A stretch of 59,498 bases of DNA from Alphaproteobacteria bacterium. Lineage in GTDB: Bacteria; Pseudomonadota; Alphaproteobacteria; VGDZ01. Location: NCBI GenBank assembly GCA_016869515.1, contig VGDZ01000012.1, positions 1-59,498 of the forward strand, in the 5' to 3' direction. The translations under genes were made by a program, and so were the position numbers. Positions 17,013 to 27,023 of the stretch are shown in pieces (positions within the stretch are counted from its first letter, which is position 1; every line of letters begins with the position of its first letter). The notes beneath the pieces were generated by a model that worked only from the letters and a program-made list of their open reading frames with translations, ran no database searches and was not told where the DNA came from.

Positions 17013-18152
17013 TTACTTCTTTTCGCTGCCCTTCTTCTGGCCCGACGGCGCGCGCCGCGCCTCGGGGAAGTAGTGGTTGGCGGCGAAGGAGTAGGGCGGG
17101 AACATGAAGCGCTTGGCCGGCACCACCTTGGCGGCATAGGCGCGCTGGGAATCCAGCACCTTCTTGAAGTAGGGGTTCTTGGCCGATTCCTCGGCCGCGA
17201 TCTCGTCCCAGGCCTTGAAGAAGGCGGTCAGCACGTCGGGCGGCGTGCGCAGGATCTGCACGCCGTGCTTGGTGCGCATTTCCTCGATCGCGTCCGCGTT
17301 CTGGTACTGCCACTTGACCCACCAGCGCAGCAGGGTCTCGGTGGTGGCGGAACGCACCGCCTCCTGCTGCTGGGCGGTCATTGCCTTCCAGACATCGGCG
17401 TTGATCACCAATTCGCCGATCGAGGCGCTTTCGTGCATGCCCGGGGTGTAGTGGTACTTCCACACCTGCGCCAATCCCAGACGCAGATCCTCGATGCCGC
17501 CGACCCATTCGGCGCAATCGATCACGCCGCGCTGCGCCGCCGGCACGATTTCGCCGCCGGGCAGGTTGACGGTCTGCATGCCCATGCGCTGGTAGATCTC
17601 GGCGACGATGCCGGTCTGCCGGCACTTCATGCCCTTGAAGTCCTCGAGATTGCGGATCGGCCGCTTGAACCAGCCCAACGCCTGCGGGCTGGCCGGCAGG
17701 ATCGGGAAGGCGACGACATTGAGCTTGAGCTCGTTCTGGTAGAAGCCCCAGTACATGTCGAGCCCGCCGCCCTCGTACATCCAGCCGAGGAAATCCATGT
17801 GGTCCATGCCGGCGATGCCGGCCGGCGTGGCGGAGAACAAGGTCGCGGCCTTGTTCTTGCCTACCCAGTAATAGGCGATGCCGTGGGCGCCATCGATCAC
17901 CTTCTTGTGGGTGGCGTCCAACACTTCGAACGGCGGCACCACTTGGCCTGCGGCCATGACTTCGATCTTGAGCGAGCCGCCGGTCAGCTTCTCGACCCGC
18001 TCGCCGAAGAAGCGGAAATTGTCCTGCAGCGTCAAGCTGGCGGGCCAGGTCGACTGCATCTTGAGCGTGGTCTGCGCCGATGCCGGCAATCCCGACATTC
18101 CCAGCGCCGCGGCCAGCGCCAGCGCGCCGACGGCATGTTTGGCGAAATTCAT
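17013..18152 (-). CDS. TRAP transporter substrate-binding protein (DctP type)
   Basis: This 379-residue periplasmic protein has a Sec signal (MNFAKHAVGALALAAALG, cleavage after SAQ near residue 27). The mature domain starts TTLKMQSTWPASLTLQDNF. A conserved KCRQTGIVAEIYQRMG block precedes a hinge region with GGEIVPAAQRGVIDCAEWVGG. The Arg in that block is the usual carboxylate anchor. It belongs to the mannitol/chloroaromatic group and ends in a Lys-rich tail. The nearby ThDP, FAH and VOC genes suggest an aromatic or 2-oxo carboxylate substrate. Confidence 0.9.
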   Translation of the reverse strand: MNFAKHAVGALALAAALGMSGLPASAQTTLKMQSTWPASLTLQDNFRFFGERVEKLTGGSLKIEVMAAGQVVPPFEVLDATHKKVIDGAHGIAYYWVGKNKAATLFSATPAGIAGMDHMDFLGWMYEGGGLDMYWGFYQNELKLNVVAFPILPASPQALGWFKRPIRNLEDFKGMKCRQTGIVAEIYQRMGMQTVNLPGGEIVPAAQRGVIDCAEWVGGIEDLRLGLAQVWKYHYTPGMHESASIGELVINADVWKAMTAQQQEAVRSATTETLLRWWVKWQYQNADAIEEMRTKHGVQILRTPPDVLTAFFKAWDEIAAEESAKNPYFKKVLDSQRAYAAKVVPAKRFMFPPYSFAANHYFPEARRAPSGQKKGSEKK

Positions 18153-18324
18153 GCGTGATTTCTCCCTTGGTGGAGCACGTATCGGTCCTTCGCATAACAC
18201 AACCCAGGGCGGCTTGTCGCGTCGCGCGTCCGCACGGGGCGCCGCACGGGTGGCGCCTGTCAGCCATGCGGCCGGCGCATGCCGAATCCATAGGCTATTT
18301 GCGGCCGCTCTGCGATAATGGGAC
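18153..18324. promoter_or_regulatory. Divergent promoter region, TRAP operon versus efflux operon
   Basis: This 172-bp gap separates the two divergent operons. A GATAAT hexamer at 18314-18319 lies only 5 nt before the emrA-like ATG, but no matching -35 was found. A GGGAGAA ribosome-binding site precedes the binding-protein ATG on the minus strand. No operator palindrome stands out. Confidence 0.35.
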
Positions 18325-19422
18325 ATGCGTAACGTCCTGCGCCGCGCGGTCCGGTTTGCGATGTTGGTCGTGCTGCCCATGGGCGCACTGGCCGCGGCAG
18401 GTACGCTATGGCTAGCGGGCGGTCGCACGGTCGGTACCGACAATGCCTATGTCCGCACCCCCATCTTGTCGGTCGCGGCCGAAATCTCGGGCCCGGTGGC
18501 CGAGGTGCTGGTGCGCGAGAACGAGTCCGTCGCCGCGGGCCAGGCGCTGCTGCGCATCCAGCCCGAGACTTTCCGCATCCAGCTTGCCAAGGCCGAAGCC
18601 GATCTGGCCAAGGCGCGCACCGAAATCGAGGTGATGAAGGCGACCCATCGCCAGCGGCTGGAAGAGGTGCGCTTGGCGCAGACCCGGCTCGACTTCGCCG
18701 AACGCGAGCATAAACGCCAAGCCGACTTGGCCGCCCGCGCCATCGTCGCCGCCACCACGCTCGATCGCGCGCGCAACGATCTCGACCTTGCCCGCCAGGA
18801 CATGGCCGTGCTGCGCCAACAGGCCGCCACCATCGCCGCCGGCCTGGGCGGCAACGCCGATGCAGCGGTCGACACCCATCCCCTGGTGCGCGAGGCCAGG
18901 GCAAGACGCGATCAGGCCGCGCTCGACCTGGCGCGCACCGAGGTCAAGGCGCCCTTCGCCGGCGTCGCCCAACGCCTGCCCGAGCCGGGTGCCTATGTCC
19001 GCGCCGGCCAGCCGGCGATGAGCCTGGTCGGCGCGACGCGTCCCTGGATCGAAGCCAACATGAAGGAAACCGACCTGACCCATGTCCGCACGGGCCAGGC
19101 AGTACGCATCGTCATCGACACCTATCCCGGACGCGAATGGCGCGGGCGGGTCGAAAGCCTGAGTCGCGCCACCGGCGCCGAGTTCAGCCTGCTGCCGCCG
19201 CAGAACGCATCGGGCAATTGGGTCAAAGTTGTGCAGCGCCTGCCGGTGCGCATCGCCATCGAAGCCGGCCCCGACGACGCCCAGCTGCGCTCCGGCCTCA
19301 GCGCCGTGATCGAAATCGAGACCGGCCAGCGCCGCAGCATTCCGGTGCCGGTCAAGGAAGCCCTGGCCCGGGCCGGCCTGTTGCCGCGGGTCGAACGCCT
19401 GGTGGGCGAAACCAAGCCGTGA
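18325..19422 (+). CDS. HlyD/EmrA-family membrane-fusion protein
   Basis: This 365-residue periplasmic adaptor has one N-terminal membrane anchor (about residues 10-31). It continues through a lipoyl half-motif (GTDNAYVRTPILSVAAEISGPV), a long alpha-helical hairpin of about residues 90-195 rich in Ala, Arg and Glu, the second lipoyl half (KAPFAGVAQRLPEPGAYV) and a beta-barrel. It links the inner-membrane pump encoded next to an outer-membrane channel, which is not in the window. Its stop overlaps the GTG of the pump gene. Confidence 0.9.
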   Translation: MRNVLRRAVRFAMLVVLPMGALAAAGTLWLAGGRTVGTDNAYVRTPILSVAAEISGPVAEVLVRENESVAAGQALLRIQPETFRIQLAKAEADLAKARTEIEVMKATHRQRLEEVRLAQTRLDFAEREHKRQADLAARAIVAATTLDRARNDLDLARQDMAVLRQQAATIAAGLGGNADAAVDTHPLVREARARRDQAALDLARTEVKAPFAGVAQRLPEPGAYVRAGQPAMSLVGATRPWIEANMKETDLTHVRTGQAVRIVIDTYPGREWRGRVESLSRATGAEFSLLPPQNASGNWVKVVQRLPVRIAIEAGPDDAQLRSGLSAVIEIETGQRRSIPVPVKEALARAGLLPRVERLVGETKP

Positions 19423-20897
19423 CCGAGGCCCGGCCGCGGGCGCGATTCACCCTGACGCTGGCGATCATGCTGTCGACCATCATGCAGGTGATCGACATGA
19501 CCATAGTCAACGTCTCGCTGCCGCACATGCAGGGCAGCCTGTCGGCGACGCAGGAGCAGATCTCCTGGGTGTTGACCTCCTACATCGTCGCCGCCGCGGC
19601 TTTCATGCCGGCGACCGGATTCCTCACCGCGCGCTTCGGCCGCAAGCGGCTGTTCGTCGCGCTGGTGGCGGGGTTCACCGTCGTCTCGATGGCCTGCGGC
19701 GCCGCCCGCAACATCGAGGAGATGGTGGCGTTTCGCGTGCTGCAAGGAATGATGGGCGCGGGCCTGGTGCCGCTGTGCCAGGCGGTGCTGTTCGACATCT
19801 ACCCGCGCGAGCGCCACGGCCAGGTGATGGCGCTGTGGAGCTTCGGCGTGGTGATCGGGCCGATCATCGGCCCGGTGCTGGGCGGCTGGCTGACCGAGCA
19901 CTACGACTGGCGCTGGTGCTTCTACATCAACCTGCCGCTGGGAGCGCTGGCGCTGTGGGGGATCGCGGCGCTGCTGCCGGAAGGCGGCCGCGATCCCGAG
20001 CGGCGGCTGGACGCGATCGGCTTCGGGCTGTTGTGCCTTGCGATCGGCGCGCTGCAGTGGATGTTGGATCGGGGCGAACTGTTGGATTGGTTCGATTCCG
20101 GCGAGATCGTCGCCGCCGGCACGATCTCGGCGCTGGCCTTCGTCATGTTCCTCGGCCATCTGTTCACGTCGCCGCGGCCTTTTCTCGACTTGGCCATGTT
20201 CCGCGACCGCAATTTTTCCGCCTCGCTGGCGGTGGTGTTCTCGCTCGGCATCGCGCTGCTGGCGACGATCTCGCTGTTGCCGCCGTTCTTGCAGCACTTG
20301 TTGGGCTTTCCGGTGCTGGAGACCGGCTGGGCGATGGCGCCGCGCGGCGCCGGCACCATGCTCGGCTCGGCCATCATCGGCCGGCTGATCACGCGGGTCG
20401 ACACGCGGATGCTGCTGGCGATCGGATTCGCGCTCTCGACCCTGTCGCTGTGGGACATGATGCTGTGGTCGGAGCAGGTCGATTTTTGGCGCATCGCTTC
20501 GACCGGTTTCTTGCAGGGCATGGGGCTGGGGTTTCTGTTCGCGCCGCTGAGCTCGATCGCCTTCTCGACCCTCGAACCGCGTCATCGCGCCGACGGCGCC
20601 GCGCTCTACAGCCTGATGCGCAACCTGGGATCGAGCGTCGGCGTGGCGCTGGTGGTGTCCCAGTTCTCGCAGCAAAGCCAGATCCACCGCGCCCATCTGG
20701 CGACCCACGTCACGCCCTTCAACCGCGCGCTCGAATCCCAACCCGCTGGCGATGCCAATGCCTTGGCGCTGCTCGACCTGGCGGTCAATCGCCAGGCGGC
20801 GATGCTGGCCTATTTGACCGATTTCCAGTGGCTGATGGCCGCCAGCCTGGCGGCGATACCCCTGGTGCTGCTGCTGCGCCCGGCCGAGCGGCGCTGA
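19419..20897 (+). CDS. EmrB/QacA-family MFS multidrug efflux pump (DHA2)
   Basis: This 492-residue major facilitator has 14 predicted membrane helices. It carries the DHA2 motifs DMTIVNVSLPHMQ in helix 1, WVLTSYIVAAA, the loop FGRKRLF and GPIIGPVLGGWL. It exports toxic or amphipathic compounds using the proton gradient, with the adjacent membrane-fusion protein. The GTG at 19419 overlaps the previous stop as GTGA, so the two are coupled. Confidence 0.92.
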   Translation: MTEARPRARFTLTLAIMLSTIMQVIDMTIVNVSLPHMQGSLSATQEQISWVLTSYIVAAAAFMPATGFLTARFGRKRLFVALVAGFTVVSMACGAARNIEEMVAFRVLQGMMGAGLVPLCQAVLFDIYPRERHGQVMALWSFGVVIGPIIGPVLGGWLTEHYDWRWCFYINLPLGALALWGIAALLPEGGRDPERRLDAIGFGLLCLAIGALQWMLDRGELLDWFDSGEIVAAGTISALAFVMFLGHLFTSPRPFLDLAMFRDRNFSASLAVVFSLGIALLATISLLPPFLQHLLGFPVLETGWAMAPRGAGTMLGSAIIGRLITRVDTRMLLAIGFALSTLSLWDMMLWSEQVDFWRIASTGFLQGMGLGFLFAPLSSIAFSTLEPRHRADGAALYSLMRNLGSSVGVALVVSQFSQQSQIHRAHLATHVTPFNRALESQPAGDANALALLDLAVNRQAAMLAYLTDFQWLMAASLAAIPLVLLLRPAERR

Positions 20898-20906
20898 TAT
20901 CGCCGT

Positions 20907-22082
<1,176 letters not shown>

Positions 22083-22706
22083 CTAGTTGTCGGGCCGTTC
22101 TCCAAAATCTAGAGCCTGCTGAACCGGTCGGAAACTGCGGCGATGATGGGGCGAGGGACCGAATCGGGCCAATGCTGCGCGATGCGCAGGCGTCGGGTAG
22201 CCTTTGTTTTCGGCCCAGCCATAGACTGGATAACGTGGCGAAAGCCCGACCATCAGCCGATCGCGCAGCACCTTGGCGACGATCGATGCCGCGGCGATCG
22301 AGAGGCAAAGCGCATCGCCATCGATGACAGCATGGCCGCTGCAGGGAAGATCACTTGGCAGTCGATTGCCATCGATCAGCGCATGCTCCGGACGGCAGGG
22401 CAAGCGAAGGATCGCTTGGCGCATCGCCGCAAGGGATGCAGCAAGGATGTTTTCGTGATCTATCAACGCCACGGAACCGGCATAGACTCCGACCTGGCAT
22501 TTCGTTTCGATTTCGAAATAAAGCCTCTCTCGAGCACTGGGCGATAGTTTTTTCGAATCGTTCAATCCGTGAGGAATGCCCCCCGGATGCAGCACCACAG
22601 CGGCCGCTATCACCGGTCCAGCCAACGGCCCACGACCGGCTTCATCAACCCCGCAGACAATACCGCCAAGCTCCATCTCCTTTGAATAATCTGGTTTGTT
22701 TCGCAT
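22083..22706 (-). CDS. rnhB: Ribonuclease HII
   Basis: This 207-residue RNase HII has the catalytic block CGVDEAGRGPLAGPV, the acidic residues in HALIDGN, and IAAASIVAKVLRDRLM. It removes RNA from RNA-DNA hybrids and misincorporated ribonucleotides. The ATG at 22706 gives MRNKPDYSKEMELGG, matching relatives. A TTG at 22715 is possible, and an ATG further inside follows AAAGGAG with no spacing. It lies 18 nt after the radical SAM gene. Confidence 0.93.
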   Translation of the reverse strand: MRNKPDYSKEMELGGIVCGVDEAGRGPLAGPVIAAAVVLHPGGIPHGLNDSKKLSPSARERLYFEIETKCQVGVYAGSVALIDHENILAASLAAMRQAILRLPCRPEHALIDGNRLPSDLPCSGHAVIDGDALCLSIAAASIVAKVLRDRLMVGLSPRYPVYGWAENKGYPTPAHRAALARFGPSPHHRRSFRPVQQALDFGERPDN

Positions 22707-22724
22707 ACGCAACAAACAATGAGC

Positions 22725-23816
22725 TCAAATCAGTGTGAGCTGCGAAGAGCTTGGCCGGGGCGCTTTGAACAGGCTCGTATCGAAGTCGTAATGAGCGGCG
22801 TTCAGCCCAAGCCGCTTGCAAGCCAACCGAAATCGCTTGGATATCAGCCGGGCATAGGGTCCATCGGCATGCATGCGGCTGAAAAACTCTGGATCGTTGT
22901 CACGGCCGCCTCTCGCCTGTTGAATATGGTGGATCACCCGTGCCGACCGGTTCGGATAATGCTCGGCCAGCCAGTCGCGGAACAAATCCTTTATCTCGTG
23001 CGGCAGGCGAATGAAGGTATAGCCGGCCTCGATTGCGCCCCGTTCGGCCGCGGCCTCGAGCAGGGCTTCGAGTTCGTGGTCGTTGAGACCCGGGATCAAG
23101 GGCGCGGTCATGATGCCGGTCGGTATGCCTGCCTCGGCCAAAGCTGCGATCGCATCCAGCCGCCGTTCCGGCGTCGAGGCTCGCGGCTCCATTCGCCGCG
23201 CCAGCGCGCGGTCGAGCGTGGTCACCGACAGATAGACCTTGGCCAGGCGCTTCTTGGCCATCGCCGCCAGCAGATCTATGTCGCGCGTCACCAGCGCCGC
23301 CTTGGTGGTGATGCCGACCGGATGATCGCATTCGGCCAGGACTTCCAGGATTTGCCTGGTCACCTGCCAGCGCTTTTCGATCGGCTGATAGGGATCGGTA
23401 TTGCTGCCCAGCGCCATCACCGCCGGCCGGTAGCCGGGCTTGGCCAATTCGGCCCGCAGCAAGACCGCGGCCTCGGGCTTCATGAACAGCCGGGTTTCGA
23501 AATCGAGCCCAGTCGAAAGACCGAGATAGGCGTGACTCGGCCTGGCGTAGCAATAGACGCAGCCATGCTCGCAGCCGCGATAGGGGTTGATCGAGCGATC
23601 GAACGGGATGTCGGGCGAATCGTTGCGGGCGACGATGCTGCGGCTGGAATCGATTTCGACGGTGGTCTTGAGCGGCGCAAGCTCGCCGTCCAGCTCGCTC
23701 CAGCCGTCGTCGAGAGGCGCGCGCCGCAGCGCCTCGAAGCGGCCGGCATCGTTGCTGGCGGTGCCGCGGCCGCGCCGCGTCTCGGGCCGGACGGAATTGC
23801 GCTCGCCTGTCGCCAT
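22725..23816 (-). CDS. PA0069-family radical SAM protein (SplB-like)
   Basis: This 363-residue radical SAM enzyme has the cluster motif CEHGCVYC (Cys-x3-Cys-x2-Cys) after the PFDRSINPYRG block. The family (COG1533, often called DNA repair photolyase) is widespread in Proteobacteria, but its substrate is unknown to me. It is the upstream gene of a probable radical SAM-rnhB-ccrM transcription unit. Confidence 0.88.
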   Translation of the reverse strand: MATGERNSVRPETRRGRGTASNDAGRFEALRRAPLDDGWSELDGELAPLKTTVEIDSSRSIVARNDSPDIPFDRSINPYRGCEHGCVYCYARPSHAYLGLSTGLDFETRLFMKPEAAVLLRAELAKPGYRPAVMALGSNTDPYQPIEKRWQVTRQILEVLAECDHPVGITTKAALVTRDIDLLAAMAKKRLAKVYLSVTTLDRALARRMEPRASTPERRLDAIAALAEAGIPTGIMTAPLIPGLNDHELEALLEAAAERGAIEAGYTFIRLPHEIKDLFRDWLAEHYPNRSARVIHHIQQARGGRDNDPEFFSRMHADGPYARLISKRFRLACKRLGLNAAHYDFDTSLFKAPRPSSSQLTLI

Positions 23817-23858
23817 GGGACAAGACTAGCGCGGAATCCAGAACATTAAAAGAACCGA

Positions 23859-24458
23859 CTATTGTCGCAGCTTGGTCGCCCTGCGCAACGCGTCCCGCAG
23901 CGGTCCCTGATAGACCTGCCAGTCTCCGCCATGGGGCTGGCGGTAGCGGGCAATGACAATGCCATTGCGATCGATCACCACTGTCGTCGGCGCCAGGGTC
24001 TTGTCGAGTTCGAGCCGCGTCCCGTCTCCCAACGTCACCGCATGTCCTTCGCCCGCCAAAGAATCGTAGAACGGCAGTCTATGGCCCTGGCCTTCGGCCC
24101 AGAGCCGGCCCTCGACATAGTCGTCGCCGATATTGAGCATCACGAAAACCAGCTCCTTGGCGTCGGCCATGGCATCTTGCAGCCGGCCGAGCGAAGGCAA
24201 TTGCGCCGTGCTGACCGCATCGGTGCTGGACCATAGCGTCAGGACGACAAGGTTGTCTTCGAGACCGCGCAGCCGATAGCGTCCTTGACCGCCATCGCCG
24301 AACACCAGATCGGGCACCCGGTCGCCAACCTGCCACCCGATCCGCGCGAAGGCCCATTCGGTCGATTTGGGATAGGGTCGCCAGATGTCGGGCGCCACGT
24401 CGCCGCAAGCGGTGAGCGCGCAGATCAGCATGGCCAGGACGATCGCACGGCGCGGCAT
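23859..24458 (-). CDS. Thioredoxin-fold lipoprotein lacking the redox CxxC
   Basis: This 199-residue protein has a lipoprotein signal (MPRRAIVLAMLICALTAC, lipidated Cys18). The remainder fits the AhpC/TlpA thioredoxin fold, with strand LVVLTLWSS, cis-Pro in APTTVVIDRNG and a C-terminal YQGPLRDAL. At the place of WCxxC the sequence reads STDAVS, so neither redox cysteine is present. It is probably membrane-anchored on the periplasmic side, with a binding or chaperone role rather than disulfide chemistry. Confidence 0.7.
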   Translation of the reverse strand: MPRRAIVLAMLICALTACGDVAPDIWRPYPKSTEWAFARIGWQVGDRVPDLVFGDGGQGRYRLRGLEDNLVVLTLWSSTDAVSTAQLPSLGRLQDAMADAKELVFVMLNIGDDYVEGRLWAEGQGHRLPFYDSLAGEGHAVTLGDGTRLELDKTLAPTTVVIDRNGIVIARYRQPHGGDWQVYQGPLRDALRRATKLRQ

Positions 24459-24556
24459 CGCGGCGATGATACGCTAGACTGCGGCCGATCTGAATGGAAT
24501 CGCTCGCGTGATTCCATCCGGGTCGCGAATCGCACCCCAGGGCGGGATACGAGGGC

Positions 24557-25234
24557 ATGATCGACGGTCTCGTGGTGGTGATGCCGACGCTCGATGCCGC
24601 TTCCGGCCTGGGGACGACGCTGCTCGCACTCGGCGATCAGGCGACGCGCACCGTAGTCGTGGACGGCGGGTCGCGCGATGCCACCGGCGAAATCGCCATG
24701 GCCCATGGCGCCGCCCTGATATCGGCGCCGCGCGGGCGCGGGCCGCAATTGGCCGCTGGCGCCCGTGCCGCCGCCGAAGCGCGCTGGCTCCTGTTCCTGC
24801 ACGCCGATACCCGTCTCGATCCGGGTTGGCAAGCGAGCGTCGCCGCCCATATCTCCGCTCCGGACGCCGAAAACCGTGCGGCCTATTTCACCCTTGCCTT
24901 CGACGATCCGCGGCCGATGGCGCGGCTATGGGAATGGCTGGCGGCATGGCGTTGCCGGGTCTTGGCCCTGTCCTATGGCGACCAAGGGCTGCTGATTTCG
25001 CGCGTGCTCTACGACCGCATCGGCGGCTTCGCGCCTTTGCCGCTGATGGAGGATGTCGATCTGGTGCGCAGGCTGGGACGCAAGCGTTTGCAGGCATTGT
25101 CGATCCGGGCGGTGACCTCGGCCGCGCGCTATCGCCGCGGCTATCTGCGCCGGGGCTTGCGCAATCTGCTGTGTCTCGGCCTGTGGTATCTGGGCGCGAA
25201 GCCCGCGACCGTCCAAAGGCTTTACGCCGGATGA
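24557..25234 (+). CDS. Family 2 glycosyltransferase, TIGR04283 type
   Basis: This 225-residue GT-A fold protein has a nucleotide-sugar entry VVVMPTLDAASGLGTTL, the motif VVDGGSRDATGEIA, the metal-binding HADTRLDPGW and the acceptor-region MEDVDLVRRL. It matches the TIGR04283 group, annotated as arsenosugar-biosynthesis associated. Its gene overlaps the next by 4 nt. No arsenic genes (arsM, arsS) are nearby, so an arsenosugar role is not supported here. Confidence 0.8.
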   Translation: MIDGLVVVMPTLDAASGLGTTLLALGDQATRTVVVDGGSRDATGEIAMAHGAALISAPRGRGPQLAAGARAAAEARWLLFLHADTRLDPGWQASVAAHISAPDAENRAAYFTLAFDDPRPMARLWEWLAAWRCRVLALSYGDQGLLISRVLYDRIGGFAPLPLMEDVDLVRRLGRKRLQALSIRAVTSAARYRRGYLRRGLRNLLCLGLWYLGAKPATVQRLYAG

Positions 25235-25794
25235 AGCGGCCGACCGTGATCGTCTTCGCCAAGGCGCCGCGCCTGGGCACGGTCAAGACGCGGCTGGCCG
25301 CGGCCATCGGCCAAGCGGCGGCGCAGCGCCTGGCACGAAACTGGCTCGCGCGCGCCTGGCGCCAGGCGCAGGATGCGCGCTGGCGGCGGGCGCTGGCGCT
25401 CAGTCCCGATGCGGCGGCCAGGCGCGCAGGCGCTTTGCCACAGGGCCGAGGCGATCTCGGTCGACGCATGGCGCGAGCGCTCGCCCGGCACGCGCCGGCC
25501 GTCCTGGTCGGAGCCGACATCCCGGCCATGAATCGCCGCCATCTGCAGCAGGCGCTAGCCGCGCTGCGCCGCGCCGACATCGTGCTGGGCCCGGCGCGCG
25601 ATGGCGGCTTCTGGCTGGTGGGTCTGCGCGATCCGAAGCTGTTGCAAGGCCTGTTTCGGGAGGTGCGTTGGTCGAGCCCTCATGCCTTGGCCGACACGCT
25701 GCGCAATCTGCCGACCAATCGTCGCGTCGCTTTCGTCGAGCGGCTGGCCGACGTCGATCGACCGGAGGACCTCAGGTCCCCGCCGGCAGGATGA
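25231..25794 (+). CDS. DUF2064/TIGR04282-type glycosyltransferase-like protein
   Basis: This 187-residue nucleotidyl/glycosyl transferase-like protein has VIVFAKAPRLGTVKTRL at the N-terminus, LVGADIPAM in mid-protein and GPARDGGFWLVGL. It is the usual partner of TIGR04283 proteins and is translationally coupled here (ATGA overlap at 25231-25234). Its 3' end overlaps the convergent PDZ gene by 23 nt. Confidence 0.8.
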   Translation: MKRPTVIVFAKAPRLGTVKTRLAAAIGQAAAQRLARNWLARAWRQAQDARWRRALALSPDAAARRAGALPQGRGDLGRRMARALARHAPAVLVGADIPAMNRRHLQQALAALRRADIVLGPARDGGFWLVGLRDPKLLQGLFREVRWSSPHALADTLRNLPTNRRVAFVERLADVDRPEDLRSPPAG

Positions 25795-26500
25795 TGAATC
25801 GCGGCGCGTTGTCGCGCACCGCCAGCGCCAGCACGTTGACCGCCTCCGCCTGGCGCAACAATTCGAGCGCGTGCCGCGCATTCTCGACCTTGACGCCGCC
25901 CACCGCCACCAGCACGTCGCCCGGCTGCATCTCGAGCCGCGCCGCCAGCGACAGCGCCTCGACCTCGCCGACCAGCGCACCCATGTATTCGTCGGCGATG
26001 GCGTAGTGGCGGCGCATCGCCGCCGACAGCTCGATCAGGCCGATGCCGCGCGCGCTGCCGATCGGCGGTGCCTCGGGCGGCGGGCCGCGCCGGCGCTGCA
26101 CTGTCGGCTGGGCGGCCGGCGCCGCGGTCGGCAGGATTTCGATCTCGAGCCCGGCGCGCTGGCGCCAGAGACCGAACTTGATCGGCGTGCCGACAACGCT
26201 CCCCGCCATCAGCTCGATCAACTTCGCCTGGTTGGAAATCGCCTGACCGTCCATCGTCAACACCACGTCGCCCGGCTGCAGCCCGCCCTTTTCAGCCGGG
26301 CCGCCGGCGATGGTCCAGGCGATCAGCGCGCCGCGCGGCGAATCGAGACCCAGCACGCTGGCCAAGCCTGCGGTCATGTCCTGGATCCGCAGACCGACAT
26401 AGCCGCGCGCCTGCGCCAGCGCCGGCCCCGCCGCCAACAGCAGTCCGAGACCCACAGCCAGCAGGCCGAGTCGCCTATTTACGACGCTTGTGTTCCTCAA
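25772..26500 (-). CDS. Secreted protein with two PDZ-like domains, no protease domain
   Basis: The protein has about 242 residues. A signal peptide ([23 protein letters not shown]) is followed by a first PDZ ([10 protein letters not shown] to the [17 protein letters not shown] block), a Pro-rich linker ([12 protein letters not shown]) and a second PDZ ([14 protein letters not shown] with [17 protein letters not shown]). The layout resembles the PDZ half of DegP/HtrA without the serine protease. The start is uncertain. The TTG at 26500 is assigned because it gives a good signal peptide and overlaps the end of moaB by 26 nt; the ribosome-binding site is weak. Confidence 0.65.
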   Translation of the reverse strand: MRNTSVVNRRLGLLAVGLGLLLAAGPALAQARGYVGLRIQDMTAGLASVLGLDSPRGALIAWTIAGGPAEKGGLQPGDVVLTMDGQAISNQAKLIELMAGSVVGTPIKFGLWRQRAGLEIEILPTAAPAAQPTVQRRRGPPPEAPPIGSARGIGLIELSAAMRRHYAIADEYMGALVGEVEALSLAARLEMQPGDVLVAVGGVKVENARHALELLRQAEAVNVLALAVRDNAPRFIILPAGT

Positions 26501-27020
26501 GGCGCGGCAGCAATTCGACGAAGTTGCAGGGTCGAAAGCGGTAGTCGAGCTGATCCTTGAGAATCCCGTCCCAACCGTCGGCGCAGGCGCCGGGCGAACC
26601 CGGCAGCGCGAACAGATAGGTCCCGCCGGCAACCCCGGCGGTGGCGCGCGATTGGATAGTCGAGGTGCCGATCTTGGCGTAGCTCAGCCAACGGAACAGC
26701 TCGCCGAACCCGTCCAGTCGCTTTTCGTAGACGCTCTCGAAGGCCTCGGGCGTGACGTCGCGCCCGGTGACGCCGGTACCGCCGGTAGAGATGACGACAT
26801 CGACCGCGGGATCGGCGATCCAGGCCCTGAGCTGCCCGGCGATGCGTTCGCGCTCGTCGGTGACGATGGCGCGCGCCGCCAGCGCGTGGCCGGCCTGGGT
26901 CAGGCGCTCGACCAGCACGTCGCCCGATTTGTCGCTTGCCAAGTCGCGCGTATCCGACACCGTCAGCACGGCGATGTTGACCGGCACGAAATTGCGTGCG
27001 GGATCGATCCGTCCGACCAT
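26475..27020 (-). CDS. moaB: Molybdopterin biosynthesis protein MoaB/Mog family
   Basis: This 181-residue MoCF-fold protein has the motif [17 protein letters not shown] and the C-terminal [18 protein letters not shown]. MoaB/Mog-family proteins bind or adenylylate molybdopterin on the way to molybdenum cofactor. The stop lies inside the PDZ gene start region, and the start lies 3 nt after the lytic transglycosylase gene. That suggests one leftward transcript slt-moaB-pdz. Confidence 0.9.
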   Translation of the reverse strand: MVGRIDPARNFVPVNIAVLTVSDTRDLASDKSGDVLVERLTQAGHALAARAIVTDERERIAGQLRAWIADPAVDVVISTGGTGVTGRDVTPEAFESVYEKRLDGFGELFRWLSYAKIGTSTIQSRATAGVAGGTYLFALPGSPGACADGWDGILKDQLDYRFRPCNFVELLPRLEEHKRRK

Positions 27021-27023
27021 GAC

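Noticed and set aside
15217-17073. A 618-codon plus-strand open frame rich in His, Arg, Gln and Asp
   Set aside because: It is the mirror of the TRAP permease genes and has the composition of a shadow frame.
18314-18327. GATAAT five bases before the emrA-like ATG as sign of a leaderless mRNA
   Set aside because: No -35 hexamer lies at a suitable distance, so the hexamer may be chance.
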